From Panulirus ornatus (Eukaryota > Arthropoda > Malacostraca > Decapoda > Palinuridae), in assembly GCF_036320965.1 (NCBI RefSeq), contig NC_092234.1, positions 38,640,452 through 38,704,451 on the forward strand: 64,000 bases of DNA. Direction: 5' to 3'. Under the pieces are notes generated by a model. It was given only the letters and a program-made list of their open reading frames with translations. It ran no database searches and had not been told where the DNA came from. Each line of letters opens with the position of its first letter. The stretch's first letter is position 1. Shown piece by piece: positions 1 to 11,631 of the stretch. A program made the position numbers and the translations under genes.

Positions 1-613
1 ATAATTTTCATCTCGATTTCTTTAAGCAATTTTTAACTTTGCGAGGGTTTGCTGTGCTGGTGTTGGCAGATTGGGTCGAAGCCAGTGGTGAGGCGAGACT
101 GTCACTAGTTATTTCAACCCTTGATCAATAACTCGTCGTCGAATAGGCCGAGGTCGATAACAGGCGGTCGGGTAGAGCAGGTGATGGCTCCTGACCACTG
201 ATACACACGATCATAAACGGTTTCTAACGTGTTCCATCGATTGGTTTCAATATGTAATATATCGTTATCAGAAAGAACTTCTCCGTTTCGAATAAAATGA
301 GTCTTCGAACACGCGTTGAACTGATCATTCTGACCGGCAAGAGAAATATGAAGAATTAACAGATTTCAGTGAGTCTGCTGCCAAGGGCAGGTGTTTATAC
401 GTGTCTGGGGTGTGGCCACCACAATGGACCAGACCTTCAAGGGCGACCAGCACACCTGGCGTCTGCCGGCGACCACCTCGGGTAATTACCCGGGGGCTGG
501 TGGTAATCGGGGCCCCCAGACGCCGGGTGTGATATAAGCGTGGGTCGCGTGCATTTAAACCGGCACAGGATTGAGCAGATCGATTGGGGAAAGGAACCAG
601 CTGTCCTGGACGC

Positions 614-616
<3 letters not shown>
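1..616. other. Unassigned sequence, no gene seen
   Basis: No frame here shows a recognisable domain. The sequence is mixed in composition with no tandem structure. The short frames crossing 437-742 owe part of their length to the adjacent GA tract and were not accepted as genes. Function unknown. Confidence 0.5.

Positions 617-668
<52 letters not shown>
617..668. repeat. (AG)n microsatellite followed by a G run
   Basis: About 22 uninterrupted AG dinucleotides (617-660) are followed by a run of eight G. Short serine-leucine or arginine-glutamate 'proteins' read across it are artefacts of the dinucleotide. Confidence 0.95.
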
Positions 669-1097
669 TTAATTCTATAGCAGGGGATGGTCAGCAGCCG
701 TCGTCCCCTTTGGATGGTAGCTGGGGCTCTCCCTCCCCACACTCCCAGTCGCTATCATCAAGAGGGACTGTGTTCTTTTTCTCAAGGATCTTTGGCTCTC
801 GCAGCTCCAGCAGTAGTGAGGGAAGGTGGCTGGTGTTGGCACAGAAGGCAGTCTTGACATCGTTTTAACGATCATCGGTCAGGGATAAGCCGGTGTCTTG
901 CGCTTGATCCCAATGTAGCCGCTAAAGTAACTTTGTTATCACAACGTTTCTCCTCTAATCTTCAAAGGATCTTAACTAAACGTGTGTTTACTATGATTAG
1001 CTATAACTAGAAGTATGTTTTCTCGCTACATCTGATTAACTATAGCTAGACGTGTGTTTTCTGAATATATCTAGTGTTTATCTAAAATACATTTTAA
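669..1097. other. Unassigned AT-leaning sequence
   Basis: No coding signal. An imperfect local duplication lies at about 985-1065 (a block with CTATRATTAGCTATA followed by ACGTGTGTTT-like text is repeated). It leads into the minisatellite. Confidence 0.45.
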
Positions 1098-2130
1098 CGT
1101 TCATGTCCTGTGAACCAAGACAACTTGTATTCCTCGTATCCTGTGAACCAAGACAACTGGTTGTATTCTTCGTATCCTGTGAACCCAGACAACTGGTTGT
1201 ATTCTTCGTATCCTGTGAACCCAGAAACTGGTGTATTCCTCGTATCCTGTGAACAAAGACAACTGGTTGTATTCCTCGACTGGTTGTATTCCTCGTATCC
1301 TGTGACCCAAGACAACTGGTTGTTTTCTTCGTATCCTGTGAACCAAGACAACTGGTTGTATTCCTCGTATCCTGTGAACCAGGACAACTGGTTGTATTCC
1401 TCGTATCTTGTGAACCCAGACAACTGGTTGTATTCCTCGTATCCTGTGAACCAAGACAATTGGTTGTATTCCTCGTATCCTGTGAACCAAGACAACTGGT
1501 TGTATTCCTCGTATCCTGTGAACCAAGACAATTGGTTGTATTCCTCGTATCCTGTGAACCAAGACAACTGCTTGTATTCCTCGTATCCTGTGAACCAAGA
1601 CAACTGCTTGTATTCCTCGTATCCTGTGAACCAAGACAACTGATTGTATTCCTCGTATCCTGTGAACCAAGACAACTGGTTGTATTCCTCGTATCCTGTG
1701 AAACAAGAAAATTAGTTGTATCCCTCGTATCCCGTGAACCAAGACAACTGGTTGTATTCCTCGTATCCTGCGAACCAACATAACTGGTTGCATTCCTCGT
1801 ACCCTGTGAACCAAGACAACTAGTTGTATTCCTCGTATCCTGTGAACCAAGACAACTGGTTGTATTCCTCATATCCAGCGAACCAAGATAACTGGTTGTA
1901 TTCCTCTTATCCTGTGAACCAAGTCATCTGGTTGCATTCCTCGTGTTTAGTGAACCAATTCAACTCGTTGTATTCCTCGAATCCTGTGAACCAAGAAAAA
2001 TTGTTTTATTACTCGAATCTCGTAAACCAAGTCATTTGGTTGTATTCCTCGTGTCATGTGAACCTAATGTTTTGGTTGTATTCCTCGTGTCCTGTGAACC
2101 AAGTCAACTACTTGTATTTCACGTGACCTG
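1098..2130. repeat. 36-bp minisatellite, subtype 1
   Basis: Head-to-tail units of 36 bp carry the core CGTATCCTGTGAACCAAGAC followed by AACTGGTTGTATTCCT. Units differ by scattered substitutions and a few short indels (for example around 1205-1290). Because 36 is a multiple of three and the unit lacks stops in several frames, long 12-residue-periodic frames open on both strands; these are not evidence of a protein. Towards 1930-2130 the units diverge and grade into subtype 2. Confidence 0.95.
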
Positions 2131-3382
2131 TGAACCTAATCTACCAGTTGTATTCCTCGTGTCGTGTGAACCTGTTCATGTGGTTGTATTCCTCGTGTCG
2201 TTTTAACCTGTTCAACTGGTTGTATTCCTCGTGTTGTGAACCCGTTCAAGTGGTTGTATTCCTCGTGTCGTGTGAACCCTTTCAACTGGTTGCATTCCTC
2301 GTGTTGTGTGAACCCGTTCACGTGGTTGTATTCCTCTTGTCGTGTGAACCCATTCAACTAGTTGGTTGTATTCCTCGTGTCTTGTGAACTCGTTCAACTG
2401 GTTGTATTCCTCGTGTCGTGTGAACCCATTCAACTAGTTGGTTGTATTCCTCGTGTCGTGTGAACCCTTTCAACTGGTTGTATTCCTCGTGTTGTGTGAA
2501 CCCGTTCACGTGGTTGTATTCCTCTTGTCGTGTGAACCCATTCAACTAGTTGGTTGTATTCCTCGTGTCTTGTGAACCCGTTCAACTGGTTGTATTCCTC
2601 GTGTCGTGTGAACCCGTTCAATTAGTTGGTTGTATTCCTCGTGTCGTGTGAATCCGTTCAACTGTTGTATTCCTCGTGTCGTGTGAGCCTGATCAACTGG
2701 TTGTATTCCTCGTGTCGTGTGAACCTGTTCAACTGGTTGTATTCCTCGTGTCGTGTGAACCTGTTCAACTGGTTGTATTCCTCGTGTCGTTTGAGCCTTT
2801 TCAACTGGTTGTATTCCTCGTGTTGTTTGAACCCGTTCAACTGGTTGTATTCCTCGTGTCGTGTGAGCCTATTCAACTGGTTGTATTCCTCGTGTCGTGT
2901 GAACCCTTTCAACTGGTTGTATTCCTCGTGTTGTTTGAACCCGTTCAACTGGTTGTATTCCTCGTGTCGTGTGAGCCTATTCAACTGGTTGTATTCCTCG
3001 TGTCGTGTGAACCCTTTCAACTGGTTGTATTCCTCGTGTCGTGTGAACCCTTTCAACTGGTTGTATTCCTCGTGTCGTGTGAACCCTTTCAACTGGTTGT
3101 ATTCCTCGTGTTGTTTGAACCCGTTCAACTGGTTGTATTCCTCGTGTCGTGTGAACCCTTTCAACTGGTTGTATTCCTCGTGTCGTGTGAACCCTTTCAA
3201 CTGGTTGTATTCCTCGTGTCGTGTGAACCCTTTCAACTGGTTGTATTCCTCGTGTTGTGTGAACCCTTTCAACTGGTTGTATTCCTCGTGTCGTGTGAGC
3301 CTGATCAACTGGTTGCATTCCTCGTGTCGTGTGAACCTGTTCAACTGGTTGTATTCCTCGTGTCGTGTTAGCCTGGTTGTGT
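2131..3382. repeat. 36-bp minisatellite, subtype 2, with higher-order units
   Basis: This is the same 36-bp register as the upstream array but with the core CGTGTCGTGTGAACCC(T/G)TTC. A block of about 188 bp (three 36-bp units plus two 40-bp variants with an extra TTGG) occurs twice, seen by the CACGTGGTTGTATTCC variant at about 2319 and 2507. Another variant, TGTTGTTTGAACCC, recurs at about 2820, 2928 and 3110, that is at 108 and 180 bp, both multiples of 36. The array ends in the diverged unit near 3370. Frames of 250-360 codons spanning it are period artefacts. Confidence 0.95.
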
Positions 3383-3888
3383 TCATACGGAGGAAGGATC
3401 CTGCTATTGCCACAATAATGGGTCGCTACAACTTCAAGCTTCGCTGGAGGCGACATATATTCACTGTGGGGTACCTGCTGAGCGGTGCTCACTGCCCACT
3501 AGAATCTAAACAGACAGAGGCTGCAACCGATCTTAAGTCCACCACTTTCCACTGGAAATTAACCGGATATTCATTACATTATCCGACTTTTTATCATACT
3601 GTTATAGTTCTCATGTTATCCAGGGTTATATATCAACTGGGTTACAATCAATTTACTTGCAACCTTACTATAACACCTGAGTTGATGGTCGTAGTGGTGT
3701 TGTATCCTTCCATGTGAGGCACCTGACGTTTTATCATAATTCACAACAATGTGTTGGTGGTACTTGCACCAGCCCATGTGGAACTTATCATTTGTGACAA
3801 GTTCGTAAGTACAAGACTTACAGGAACTTCTGCTGCCAACATCATGATAGAAAATACCACCAAACTAATGCCATTATTTTTTTCGTTT
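3383..3888. other. Unassigned single-copy-looking sequence
   Basis: No tandem structure and no recognised element. A frame entering from the minisatellite stays open to 3717, but this part matches no family I know and has no independent start or domain. Confidence 0.45.
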
Positions 3889-3909
3889 TATATATATATA
3901 TATATATAT
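3889..3909. repeat. Short (TA)n tract at the tail of element A
   Basis: About ten TA units directly abut the 3' tail of the minus-strand element A copy that follows. Confidence 0.9.
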
Positions 3910-4135
3910 CTTTTAAACTATTTGCCATTTCCCGCATTAGCGAGGCAGCGTTAAGAACAGAGGACTGGGCCTTTTTCGGAATATCCTCACCTGGCCCCCT
4001 CTGTTCTTTCTTTTGGAAAATTAAAAAAGAAACGAGAGGCGATGATTTCCAGCCCCCCGCTCCCTCCCCTTTTAGTCGCCTTCTACGACACGCAGGGAAT
4101 ACGTGGGAAGTATTCTTAATCCCCTATCCCCAGGG

Positions 4136-4138
<3 letters not shown>
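3910..4138 (-). mobile_element. Element A (RTE-like non-autonomous element), left arm of a palindrome
   Basis: Read on the minus strand, it starts at a small terminal hairpin (TATCCC TG GGGATA), runs through AATACTTCCCACGTATTCC and GTAGAAGGCGACTAAA, a G-rich stretch, a T/A-rich spacer, CAGTCCTCTGTTCTTAACGC, and the conserved tail core GCGAGG(C)AGCG/CCCGCATTAGCG as seen on plus. It ends in GAAAG/TA repeats. It has no coding capacity. The head resembles the RTE 5'UTR and the tail the RTE 3' end, so it is inferred to depend on the RTE for movement. It lies head-to-head with 4201-4439. Confidence 0.8.

Positions 4139-4200
<62 letters not shown>
4139..4200. repeat. (TA)n at the centre of the element A palindrome
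   Basis: An uninterrupted TA tract of about 62 bp separates the two inverted element A arms. With arms of about 230 bp, the whole block 3889-4533 can fold into one long hairpin. Confidence 0.95.
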
Positions 4201-4206
<6 letters not shown>

Positions 4207-4436
4207 GGGGATAGGGGAGAAAGAATACTTCCCACGTATTCCCTACGTGTCGTAGACGGCGACTAAAAGGGAAGGGAGCGGGGGGGCTGGAAATCCTCCC
4301 CTCTCGTTTTTTTTAATTTTCCAAAAGAACGGACAGAGAAGGGGGCCAGGTGAGGATAATCCCTCAAAGATCCAGTCCTCTGTTCTTAACGCAACCTCGC
4401 TAATGCGGGAAATGGCGAATAGTATGAAAGAAAGAA

Positions 4437-4439
<3 letters not shown>
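4201..4439 (+). mobile_element. Element A, right arm of the palindrome
   Basis: Plus-strand copy, inverted relative to 3910-4138. It runs from the head hairpin (ATCCCTGGGGATAGGGG) through the GGCGACTAAAAGGG block to the tail core (ACCTCGCTAATGCGGGAAAT) and a GAAAGAAAGA end leading into TA repeats. Several substitutions separate the two arms, so this is not an exact recent copy. Confidence 0.8.

Positions 4440-4533
<94 letters not shown>
4440..4533. repeat. (TA)n microsatellite
   Basis: An uninterrupted TA tract of about 94 bp sits between the element A tail and the PLE 3' end. Confidence 0.95.
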
Positions 4534-4535
<2 letters not shown>

Positions 4536-4679
4536 TAGGCAGAAAGTTATCTTTAATACACTGTTAAAGACAAGCGCATATTTATCACTCAATAGCTTTT
4601 TCCGTTTTCTCAACATACGTTTTGCTTCATCAGATAAAGTGGAAATGAAATGTCCTATGTTAATTTTCACTTATTCCTG

Positions 4680-5534
4680 AAATACACGAGACGTTTCAGG
4701 TACACGAACATTTCCCATCTTGTCATATTCATCATAAATGATAGAACACAATATAGATGATACATCACAATATAACGAACAAAACAGAAATGAATCACAT
4801 CTTGAAATGTTACAATGAGAGCGTTGACGCGTAGATGATATGCTGATTGGTGGACCGTGTTCCCTCGGAGTTCATTCTTGGAAGTGTGGTCGGTCGAGGT
4901 CAAAGTGGTTAAGTCAACGGTTGAGGGGTTTACCTTAAGTCTTGGCACCCGGGACAGTCCGCTGGAGGTAGAGAGTGGGGTCATTTGGGGTGCGGGAGAG
5001 AATAATTGTTGAGTTCTAACTTGTCCTGTACTTTGATTATTTATGAAGGGAATATATTCCCTTATGTGCATGGCATCTGTTATGTGTAGTCTTGTATGGT
5101 CGTGACAGAGTATCATCGTGTTTTCAATAATATGCTGACGAGTGGGATTCATGTTATGTTACATATGTAGTTTAGCGCTTCCGTTTGAAGATGAAGTGTT
5201 AAACGTCGACTGAGTGATGTAGTGGTCATACTGATGTAGTTCACGTTGTTTTTAAGTTTACAATCTTCAACTGGGCAGGAGAACTTGTGAACTACATTGG
5301 TTGGCTGTAGTTTGTTATCGTTGTGTGCGAGGTTGTTTCTCAAAATGTAGTCACTGGTTGTCTTGTTGTAGTAAGTGATGATGTGGAGGCGATCTTTAGG
5401 GATGTTGCAAATAATATTCCAATCTCTTGTCTCCTTCAGGATACGTTCTTCAGTCTGATAGGCAGGAGACATATGGTTCTTATAGAAAACTCGAAGGACA
5501 GTTCCAAGTTCTTGTTGGCTGTGATTATTTAGTC
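4680..5534 (-). pseudogene. PLE GIY-YIG endonuclease region
   Basis: Two open pieces (about 5472-5149 and 5152-4667) give VHKFSCPVEDC, then VNYISMTTTSLSRRLTLHLQ, then a shifted frame with THQHIIENTMIL-like and DAMHIREYIPFINNQSTGQ text. GIY-YIG nucleases of PLEs make the nick that starts target-primed reverse transcription. The expected Gly of the YIG motif is Ser here (YIS), and a frame change follows shortly after, so the product is very unlikely to be active. Assignment rests on motif order and on the adjoining RT remnant. Confidence 0.65.
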
Positions 5535-5839
5535 GAGTTTAGAGAAACACACTTGTCTTTATATCAATGATTTTATTAGAAAAAAAATTAACTAAACTTT
5601 TGCTTGACTCTGAAGTCTTGGTGGAAAAAGTTTCTGTTAGCACGCCTTAGGTAGGCTCTAGTAAGCTTACTTTGTACCTTTCAGGGCACTCACATGCTGC
5701 GCTCAGACACCTTCCCAGATCGGTAGACTTACGGTAAACACTGCTTTAGTATTTCCCATTATGAGCCCGGATGTCTTAACTCATGAATGAACCTCAGGAC
5801 AGATGGCCCCTTCATAGCCTTCTGTAGATTCTTCGGATG

Positions 5840-6063
5840 CTCTTTGTTTTTTATGACAGTCGACAGTACGTAGTAGGACAGATGGTGTTGTCTTGCAGAA
5901 CTTGATCTTCTACATGACACATGTAGAAGTCAGCAAAAGTTGGGCCCAATGGAGAGGCCTTGGCTTCGGTGGTACAACCAGGCTTTAGTCCTTCTAGTAT
6001 GGTTTCAGGGATCATGTGTACTAGTTCTGATGGGTAACCATAAACATTGTTTAGTATTATCTC
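5840..6063 (-). pseudogene. PLE reverse transcriptase fragment
   Basis: Minus-strand translation gives LNNVYGYPSELVHMIPETI and then ASPLGPTFADFYMCHVED, matching the conserved block ahead of the catalytic YVDD in PLE reverse transcriptases. Downstream (about 5840-5760) only scraps such as KNKEHPKNLQKAM and SVLRFIHEL remain, and the YVDD box itself is lost or scrambled. It is truncated at its 5' side, where the RTE 5'UTR at 6064 takes over. Confidence 0.6.
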
Positions 6064-6249
6064 AATAGTAGAGGAAAAAGAACTCTACTTCCGTATTCCT
6101 TGAGTGTTGTAAAAGGCGACTAAAGGGGACGTGGGCGTGGGGCCGTAAACCTCCGCCCCCTTCTTGTATTTCAATATTTAAACGAAGAAACAGAAAAAGG
6201 AGCCAAGCAGGGAGTGCTTATCCTTCCCGAAGGCTCAGGCTAGGATGTA

Positions 6250-6955
6250 TCAATGTGTGTGGATGTAATCAAGATGAGAAGCGAGAAGAGATAGGTAGTT
6301 ACGTTTGAGGAAAACTGGATGTTCTGGCTCTGAGTCAAATAAGCCCATGGGTAAAGGGGAAGAGTGGTTTGGAAATTACCCTTGTGTAAGTCAGGTGCTG
6401 GTCAACAGCTAAAGAAGGAATAGCACTACTCCTGAATTGGATTCGTGAGAGTGTGATAAGGAGTAAGGAAGTAAATCCTAGATTGATGTGGGTAAAAATG
6501 AAAATGAAGGACTAGAAATAGATGATTACCAGTGCTTATGCACCTGATCATGAGAAGAAAGATCATGAGAGGTAAGTGTTTTAGAAGCAGCTGAGTATGT
6601 CAGCAGTTTGATGTAAGAGACCGGGTGCTAGTGATGGATGATTCAAGTGCGATGGTAAGTGATGTGGCAGTTAAGTGTATGATTGGGAGGCATGGGGTAT
6701 TCATTATTATGAGAGGTAATGGTGAACAGCTTGTGGAATTATGTGCTGAAAAAGGACTGATGGTTGAGGATACCTGATCTGAAAAGGACATATACAAGTA
6801 TACGTGTGTGAGTAGGAGAGACAGTCATCAGGCATTATTAGATTATTGCATATCAGTTGACAGGCGCGGAAAAGAGAGTTTTGGATGTAAGAGGCAGCTG
6901 GTGGGAAGTCTAATCACTATCTTGTGGAGGCGAGGGTGAAGATTTGTAGAGGTTT
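6250..6955 (+). pseudogene. RTE APE-type endonuclease, decayed
   Basis: Nucleotide text follows the intact copy at 59455-60180 block by block: start GTGTGGATGTAA(T)CAAGATGAG, the 'LALSE' region (near 6330), the 'YAP' region (near 6535), the 'GDLNA' region (6635-6660, degraded to a GATGGATGATTCAAGTGC-like run) and the end of the domain near 6945. Stops and frameshifts are frequent. APE endonucleases nick target DNA to prime reverse transcription; this copy cannot encode one. Confidence 0.7.
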
Positions 6956-7724
6956 TCGAAAGAGAAGAAACAATATTGGGGAGAAGAGAGCAGTGAGAGT
7001 AAGTGAGCTTGGAAAGGATACTTTTGTGAAGAAATAGGGAGAGAATGAGTTTAGAATGGCAAAAGGTGAGAGAAAATGAAGATAGGGAAGTGGATGAGGC
7101 ATAGGAGGTATTCAGGGAAGCAGTGAATGCACGTGCGTAAAGATACATGTGGCATGCAAAGGTGGGAGGTGGGTAGATTAGGAAGGGTAGCGAATGGTGG
7201 GATCAAGAAGTGAAGTTGCTAGTGAAAGAGAATAGAGAGGCCTTTGGGTGGTACTTACAGAAAAGGAGTGCTAATGATTTGGGGATGTATAAGAAAAAGC
7301 GTCAGAAGGCTGAAAAAAAAAACACAAATAAGAATTGGGGTGAGCGACTATCATTAAACTTTTGGAAGAATATGATGTTTTGGATGGAGGTAAATAATAT
7401 GCGAAAAAAAGAGAACAAATTGAAACATTGGCGAAGGGAGAAAACGAGGAAGAGGTAACAGGTAGTGAAGAAGTGAAGAGGAGATAGGGTGAGTATTTTG
7501 AAGGACTTGAATACGTTTGTTGATGGGGTGGCAGTTGTAGGGTGCTTGGATCAGGGTGGTATGCGAAGTCAGGGAATCATGGAAAGTACCTTGTTGAAGA
7601 GAGAAGAGGTAGTGAAAGCCTTATATGAAATATTATGCGTCAAAGCACCAAGAGTGGATGGTACTGCAGTCGAATTTATTAAGAAAAGCTGTGACTGTTG
7701 TTGATTGGTTGATAAGGATTTTCA

Positions 7725-7726
<2 letters not shown>
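6956..7726 (+). pseudogene. RTE RT N-terminal region, decayed
   Basis: Follows the linker and RT entry region of the element: GTGGTGGGAT(C)AAGAAGTGAAG at about 7195, LLVKENREAFGWYLQKR, NFWKN/MFWMEVNN, EEVVKALYE and DGTAVEFIKKS, then DWLIRIFSV before the TA tract. Two short frames (7210-7458, 7489-7704) are surviving pieces. Catalytic RT motifs lie beyond the truncation. Confidence 0.7.

Positions 7727-7792
<66 letters not shown>
7727..7792. repeat. (TA)n microsatellite at an RTE breakpoint
   Basis: Uninterrupted TA tract of about 66 bp. It replaces the element text after the codons for LFNV on the left and joins a minus-strand RTE copy on the right. Confidence 0.95.
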
Positions 7793-7794
<2 letters not shown>

Positions 7795-8968
7795 TTCTGC
7801 AGTTTCTCACATGAATCAGCCACCAGCGCTGTATCATCAGCGAACAACAACTGACTCACTTCCCAAGCTCTCTCATCCCCAACAGACTTCATACTTGCCC
7901 CTCTTTCCAAAACTCTTGCATTCACCTCCCTAACAACCCCATCCATAAACAAATTAAACGACCATGGAGACATCACACACCCCTGCCGCAAACCTACATT
8001 CACTGAGAACCAATCACTTTCCTCTCTTCCTACACGTACACATGCCTTACATCCTCGATAAAAAACTTTTCACTGCTTCTAACAACTTGCCTCCCACACC
8101 ATATATTCTTAATACCTTCCACAGAGCATCTCTATCAACTCTATCATATGCCTTCTCCAGATCCATAAATGCTACATACAAATCCATTTGCTTTTCTAAG
8201 TATTTCTCACATACATTCTTCAAAGCAAACACCTGATCCACACATCCTCTACCACTTCTGAAACCACACTGCTCTTCCCCAATCTGATGCTCTGTACATG
8301 CCTTCACCCTCTCAATCAATACCCTCCCATATAATTTACCAGGAATACTCAACAAACTTATACCTCTGTAATTTGAGCACTCACTCTTATCCCCTTTGCC
8401 TTTGTACAATGGCACTATGCACGCATTCCGCCAATCATCAGGCACCTCACCATGAGTCATACATACATTAAATAACCTTACCAACCAGTCAATAATACAG
8501 TCACCCTCTTTTTTAATAAATTCCACTGCAGTACCATCCAAACCTGCTGCCTTGCCGGCTTTCATCTTCCGCAAAGCTTTTACTACCTCTTCTCTGTTTA
8601 CCAAATCATTTTCCCTAACCCTCTCACTTTGCACACCACCTCGACCAAAACACCCTATATCTGCCACTCTATCAACAAACACATTCAACAAACCTTCAAA
8701 ATACTCACTCCATCTCCTTCTCACATCACCACTACTTGTTATCACCTCCCCATTTGCGCCCTTCACTGAAGTTCCCATTTGCTCCCTTGTCTTACGCACT
8801 TTATTTACCTCCTTCCAGAACATCTTTTTATTCTCCCTAAAGTCTAATGATACTCTCTCACCCCAACTCTCATTTGCCCTCTTTTTCACCTCTTGCACCT
8901 TTCTCTTGACCTCCTGTCTCTTTCTTTTATACATCTCCCACTCAATTTCATTTTTTCCCTGCAAAAAT
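7793..8968 (-). pseudogene. RTE reverse transcriptase copy, truncated at both ends
   Basis: Minus strand from about 8968 ([15 protein letters not shown]) through [32 protein letters not shown], motif A AFMDLEKAYD, a frameshift near 8056-8062 (one extra A in an A run of the CGATAAAAAACTTTTC block), then RQGCVMSPW (motif B) and LLFADDTALVADS (motif C, FADD). The frame is otherwise clean, so the copy is fairly young. Its 5' side is cut at an element A tail and its 3' side at a TA tract, so endonuclease and 3'UTR are missing. Confidence 0.85.
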
Positions 8969-9215
8969 ATATATATCTTTCTTTCTTTCAAACTATTCGC
9001 CATTTCCCGCATTAGCGAGGTAGCGTTAAGAACAGAGGACTGGGCCTTTGAGGGAATACCCTCACCTGGCCCAATTCTCTGTTCCTTCTTTTGGAAAAAT
9101 TAAAAAAAAAACCGAGAGGGGATGATTTCCAGCCCCCCGCTCCCTCCCCTTTTAGTCGCCTTCTACGACACGCAGGGAATACGTGGGAAGTATTCTTAAT
9201 CCCCCATCCCCAGGG

Positions 9216-9218
<3 letters not shown>
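8969..9218 (-). mobile_element. Element A, left arm of second palindrome
   Basis: Minus-strand copy with the TATATAT/CTTTCTTTC tail at left, tail core CCCGCATTAGCGAGGTAGCG, the ACAGAGGACTGGGCC block, the G-rich block and the head hairpin near 9215. It joins the truncated RTE copy exactly at a CAAAAAT/ATATAT border, so it appears to have inserted into that RTE or landed at a TA seed inside it. Confidence 0.85.

Positions 9219-9305
<87 letters not shown>
9219..9305. repeat. (TA)n at the centre of second element A palindrome
   Basis: TA tract of about 87 bp between inverted arms, in the same arrangement as 4139-4200. Confidence 0.95.
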
Positions 9306-9645
<340 letters not shown>

Positions 9646-10222
9646 GGATCGTGAGGAGGGATTTCTGAAGATTAGCGGAATGCATGTATAGTGCTATTGT
9701 ATAAGGATAAGGGGATATAAAGGTGAATGTTCAAACTACAGAGGTATAAGTTTATTAAGTCTACCTTACAAGTTGTATAGGAGTTTATTGATTGAGAGGG
9801 TGAAGACATGCAAAGAGTATTAGACTGAGAAGGAGGAGTGTGGATTCAGAAGTAGTAGAGGATGTGATTGCTTTAAAGAATATGTGTAGGAAATACTGAA
9901 CATACAGGAGGATGAAAGACGTGCAAGGAATAGAGTGAGCTGGATTGATGTGGTATACCGTGATCGACGTGCTGTCAAGGGTTGAACCAGGGCATTTGAA
10001 GCGTCTGGAGTAAACAATGGAAAAGTCTGTGGGGCCTGGATGTGGAAAGGAAGCTGTGGTTTCGGTGCATTACACATGAAAGTTAGAGACTGAGTGTGAA
10101 CGAATTTGGATTCTTTTTTTCTCTGTTCCTGGCGCTTCTATTTCGTGTGTGGCGGGGTGTCGACGAGAATGGATGAAGGAAACAAGTATGGATATATATG
10201 TATATATATGAATGTATGGATG

Positions 10223-10255
<33 letters not shown>

Positions 10256-10410
10256 ATGTATGGATACGTTGAAATGTATATGTATGTACATGTGCGTGTA
10301 TGGGCGTTGTATGTATATACATATGTATGTGGGTGGGTTAGGGCCATTCCTCGTCTGTTTCCTTGCGCTACCTCGCTAACGCAAGACACGGCGGTTAAGT
10401 ATAATAAAAA
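9646..10410 (+). mobile_element. RTE copy with internal deletion and long-type 3'UTR
   Basis: Begins at the codons for [14 protein letters not shown] (decayed), continues to about 9897 (NVCRKY), then jumps to the extreme C-terminal region (MQEDERRARNRVSW at about 9905-9950), so motifs A to C are deleted. The 3'UTR (9986-10410) is the long form: CATGGAAAAGTCTGTGGGGCC, CATTACACATGAAAG, a GTATGTATATG-rich stretch, GGGTGGGTTAGGGCCATTCC and the tail core GCGCTACCTCGCTAACGCAAG. Pseudogene. Confidence 0.75.
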
Positions 10411-10432
10411 ACAATAATAGTATAATAATTAT

Positions 10433-10838
<406 letters not shown>

Positions 10839-10916
<78 letters not shown>
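10839..10916. repeat. (TA)n microsatellite
   Basis: TA tract of about 78 bp between the RTE 5'UTR head and an RTE 3' tail. Confidence 0.95.
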
Positions 10917-10921
<5 letters not shown>

Positions 10922-11539
10922 TTATTTTGCTTTGTCGCTGTCTCCCGCGTTTGCGAGGTAGCGCAAGGAAACAGACGAAAGAAATGGCCCAACCCACCCC
11001 ATACACATGTATATACATACACGTCCCCACACGCAAATATACATACCCATACATCTCAATGTACACATACATATATGCACACACAGACATATGCATATAT
11101 ACACATGCACACAATTCACACTGTCTGCCTTTATTCATTCCCATCGCCACCTCGCCACATATGGAATAACATCCCCCTCCCCCCTCATATGTGCGAGGTA
11201 GCGCTAGGAAAAGACAACAAAGGCCCCATTAGTTCACACTCAGGCTCTAGCTGTCATGCAATAATGCCCAAAACCACAGCTCCCTTTCCGCATCCAGGCC
11301 CCATAGAACTTTCCATGGTTTACCCCAGACGCGTCACTGCCCTGATTCAATCCATTGACACCACGTCTACCCCGGCATACCACATCGATCCAATTCACTC
11401 TATTCCTCGCCCGCCTTTCACCCTCCTGCATGTTCAGGCCCCGATCACTCAAAATCTTTTTCACTCCATCTTTCCACCTCCAGTTTGGTCTCCCACTTCT
11501 CCTCGTTCCCTCTACCTCCGACACATATATCCTCTTGGT

Positions 11540-11540
<1 letters not shown>
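10917..11540 (-). mobile_element. RTE 3' end, long-type 3'UTR
   Basis: Minus-strand 5'-truncated copy. It starts inside the C-terminal region (RIYVSEVEGTRRSGRPNW, 11540-11480), ends its frame near 11370, and carries the full long 3'UTR with the internal hairpin-forming pair (GCGCTACCTCGC... and ...GCGAGGTGGCG, 11150-11215), the GTATG-rich stretch and the tail core at 10950. The tail runs into TA repeats. Non-functional. Confidence 0.8.
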
Positions 11541-11628
<88 letters not shown>

Positions 11629-11631
11629 TTT
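11541..11631. repeat. (TA)n plus poly(T), tail of a minus-strand RTE
   Basis: 71 bp of TA followed by about 20 T. On the minus strand this reads as an A run then TA repeats immediately after the RTE tail core, so it is the 3' tail of the copy at 11632. Confidence 0.9.

Larger units (their letters stand above)
4534..6063 (-). mobile_element. Penelope-like element (PLE), decayed copy 1
   Basis: The minus strand carries, in order, a PLE-type reverse transcriptase remnant (about 6063-5840), a linker, a GIY-YIG endonuclease remnant (about 5330-5030) and a 3' region ending at the TA tract. The RT piece reads SPLGPTFADFYM, a PLE RT signature. The endonuclease has the CPVEDC cysteine pair and TTTSLSRRL typical of this family. 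Several stops and frameshifts break it. A Deltaretro/LINE identity is less likely because RT and GIY-YIG occur together. It is followed upstream by an RTE 5'UTR on the opposite strand. Confidence 0.72.
6064..7726 (+). mobile_element. RTE-clade LINE, old copy with 5'UTR
   Basis: Contains a 5'UTR (about 6064-6245, including GTAAAAGGCGACTAAAGGGG and AGGCTCAGGCTAGGATGT), then an eroded endonuclease and the N-terminal part of the RT frame, stopping at a TA tract where the intact element would continue TGTATGTATGACTCATGG. Many substitutions and indels relative to the other copies mark it as one of the oldest RTE insertions here. It is the main witness for the RTE 5' end in plus orientation. Confidence 0.75.

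Noticed and set aside
1078..3717. Long open frames of 190-363 codons on both strands
   Set aside because: They repeat every 12 residues with the 36-bp unit and occur in several frames at once. The same reasoning removes long frames over the 24-, 30-, 32-, 33- and 111-bp arrays.
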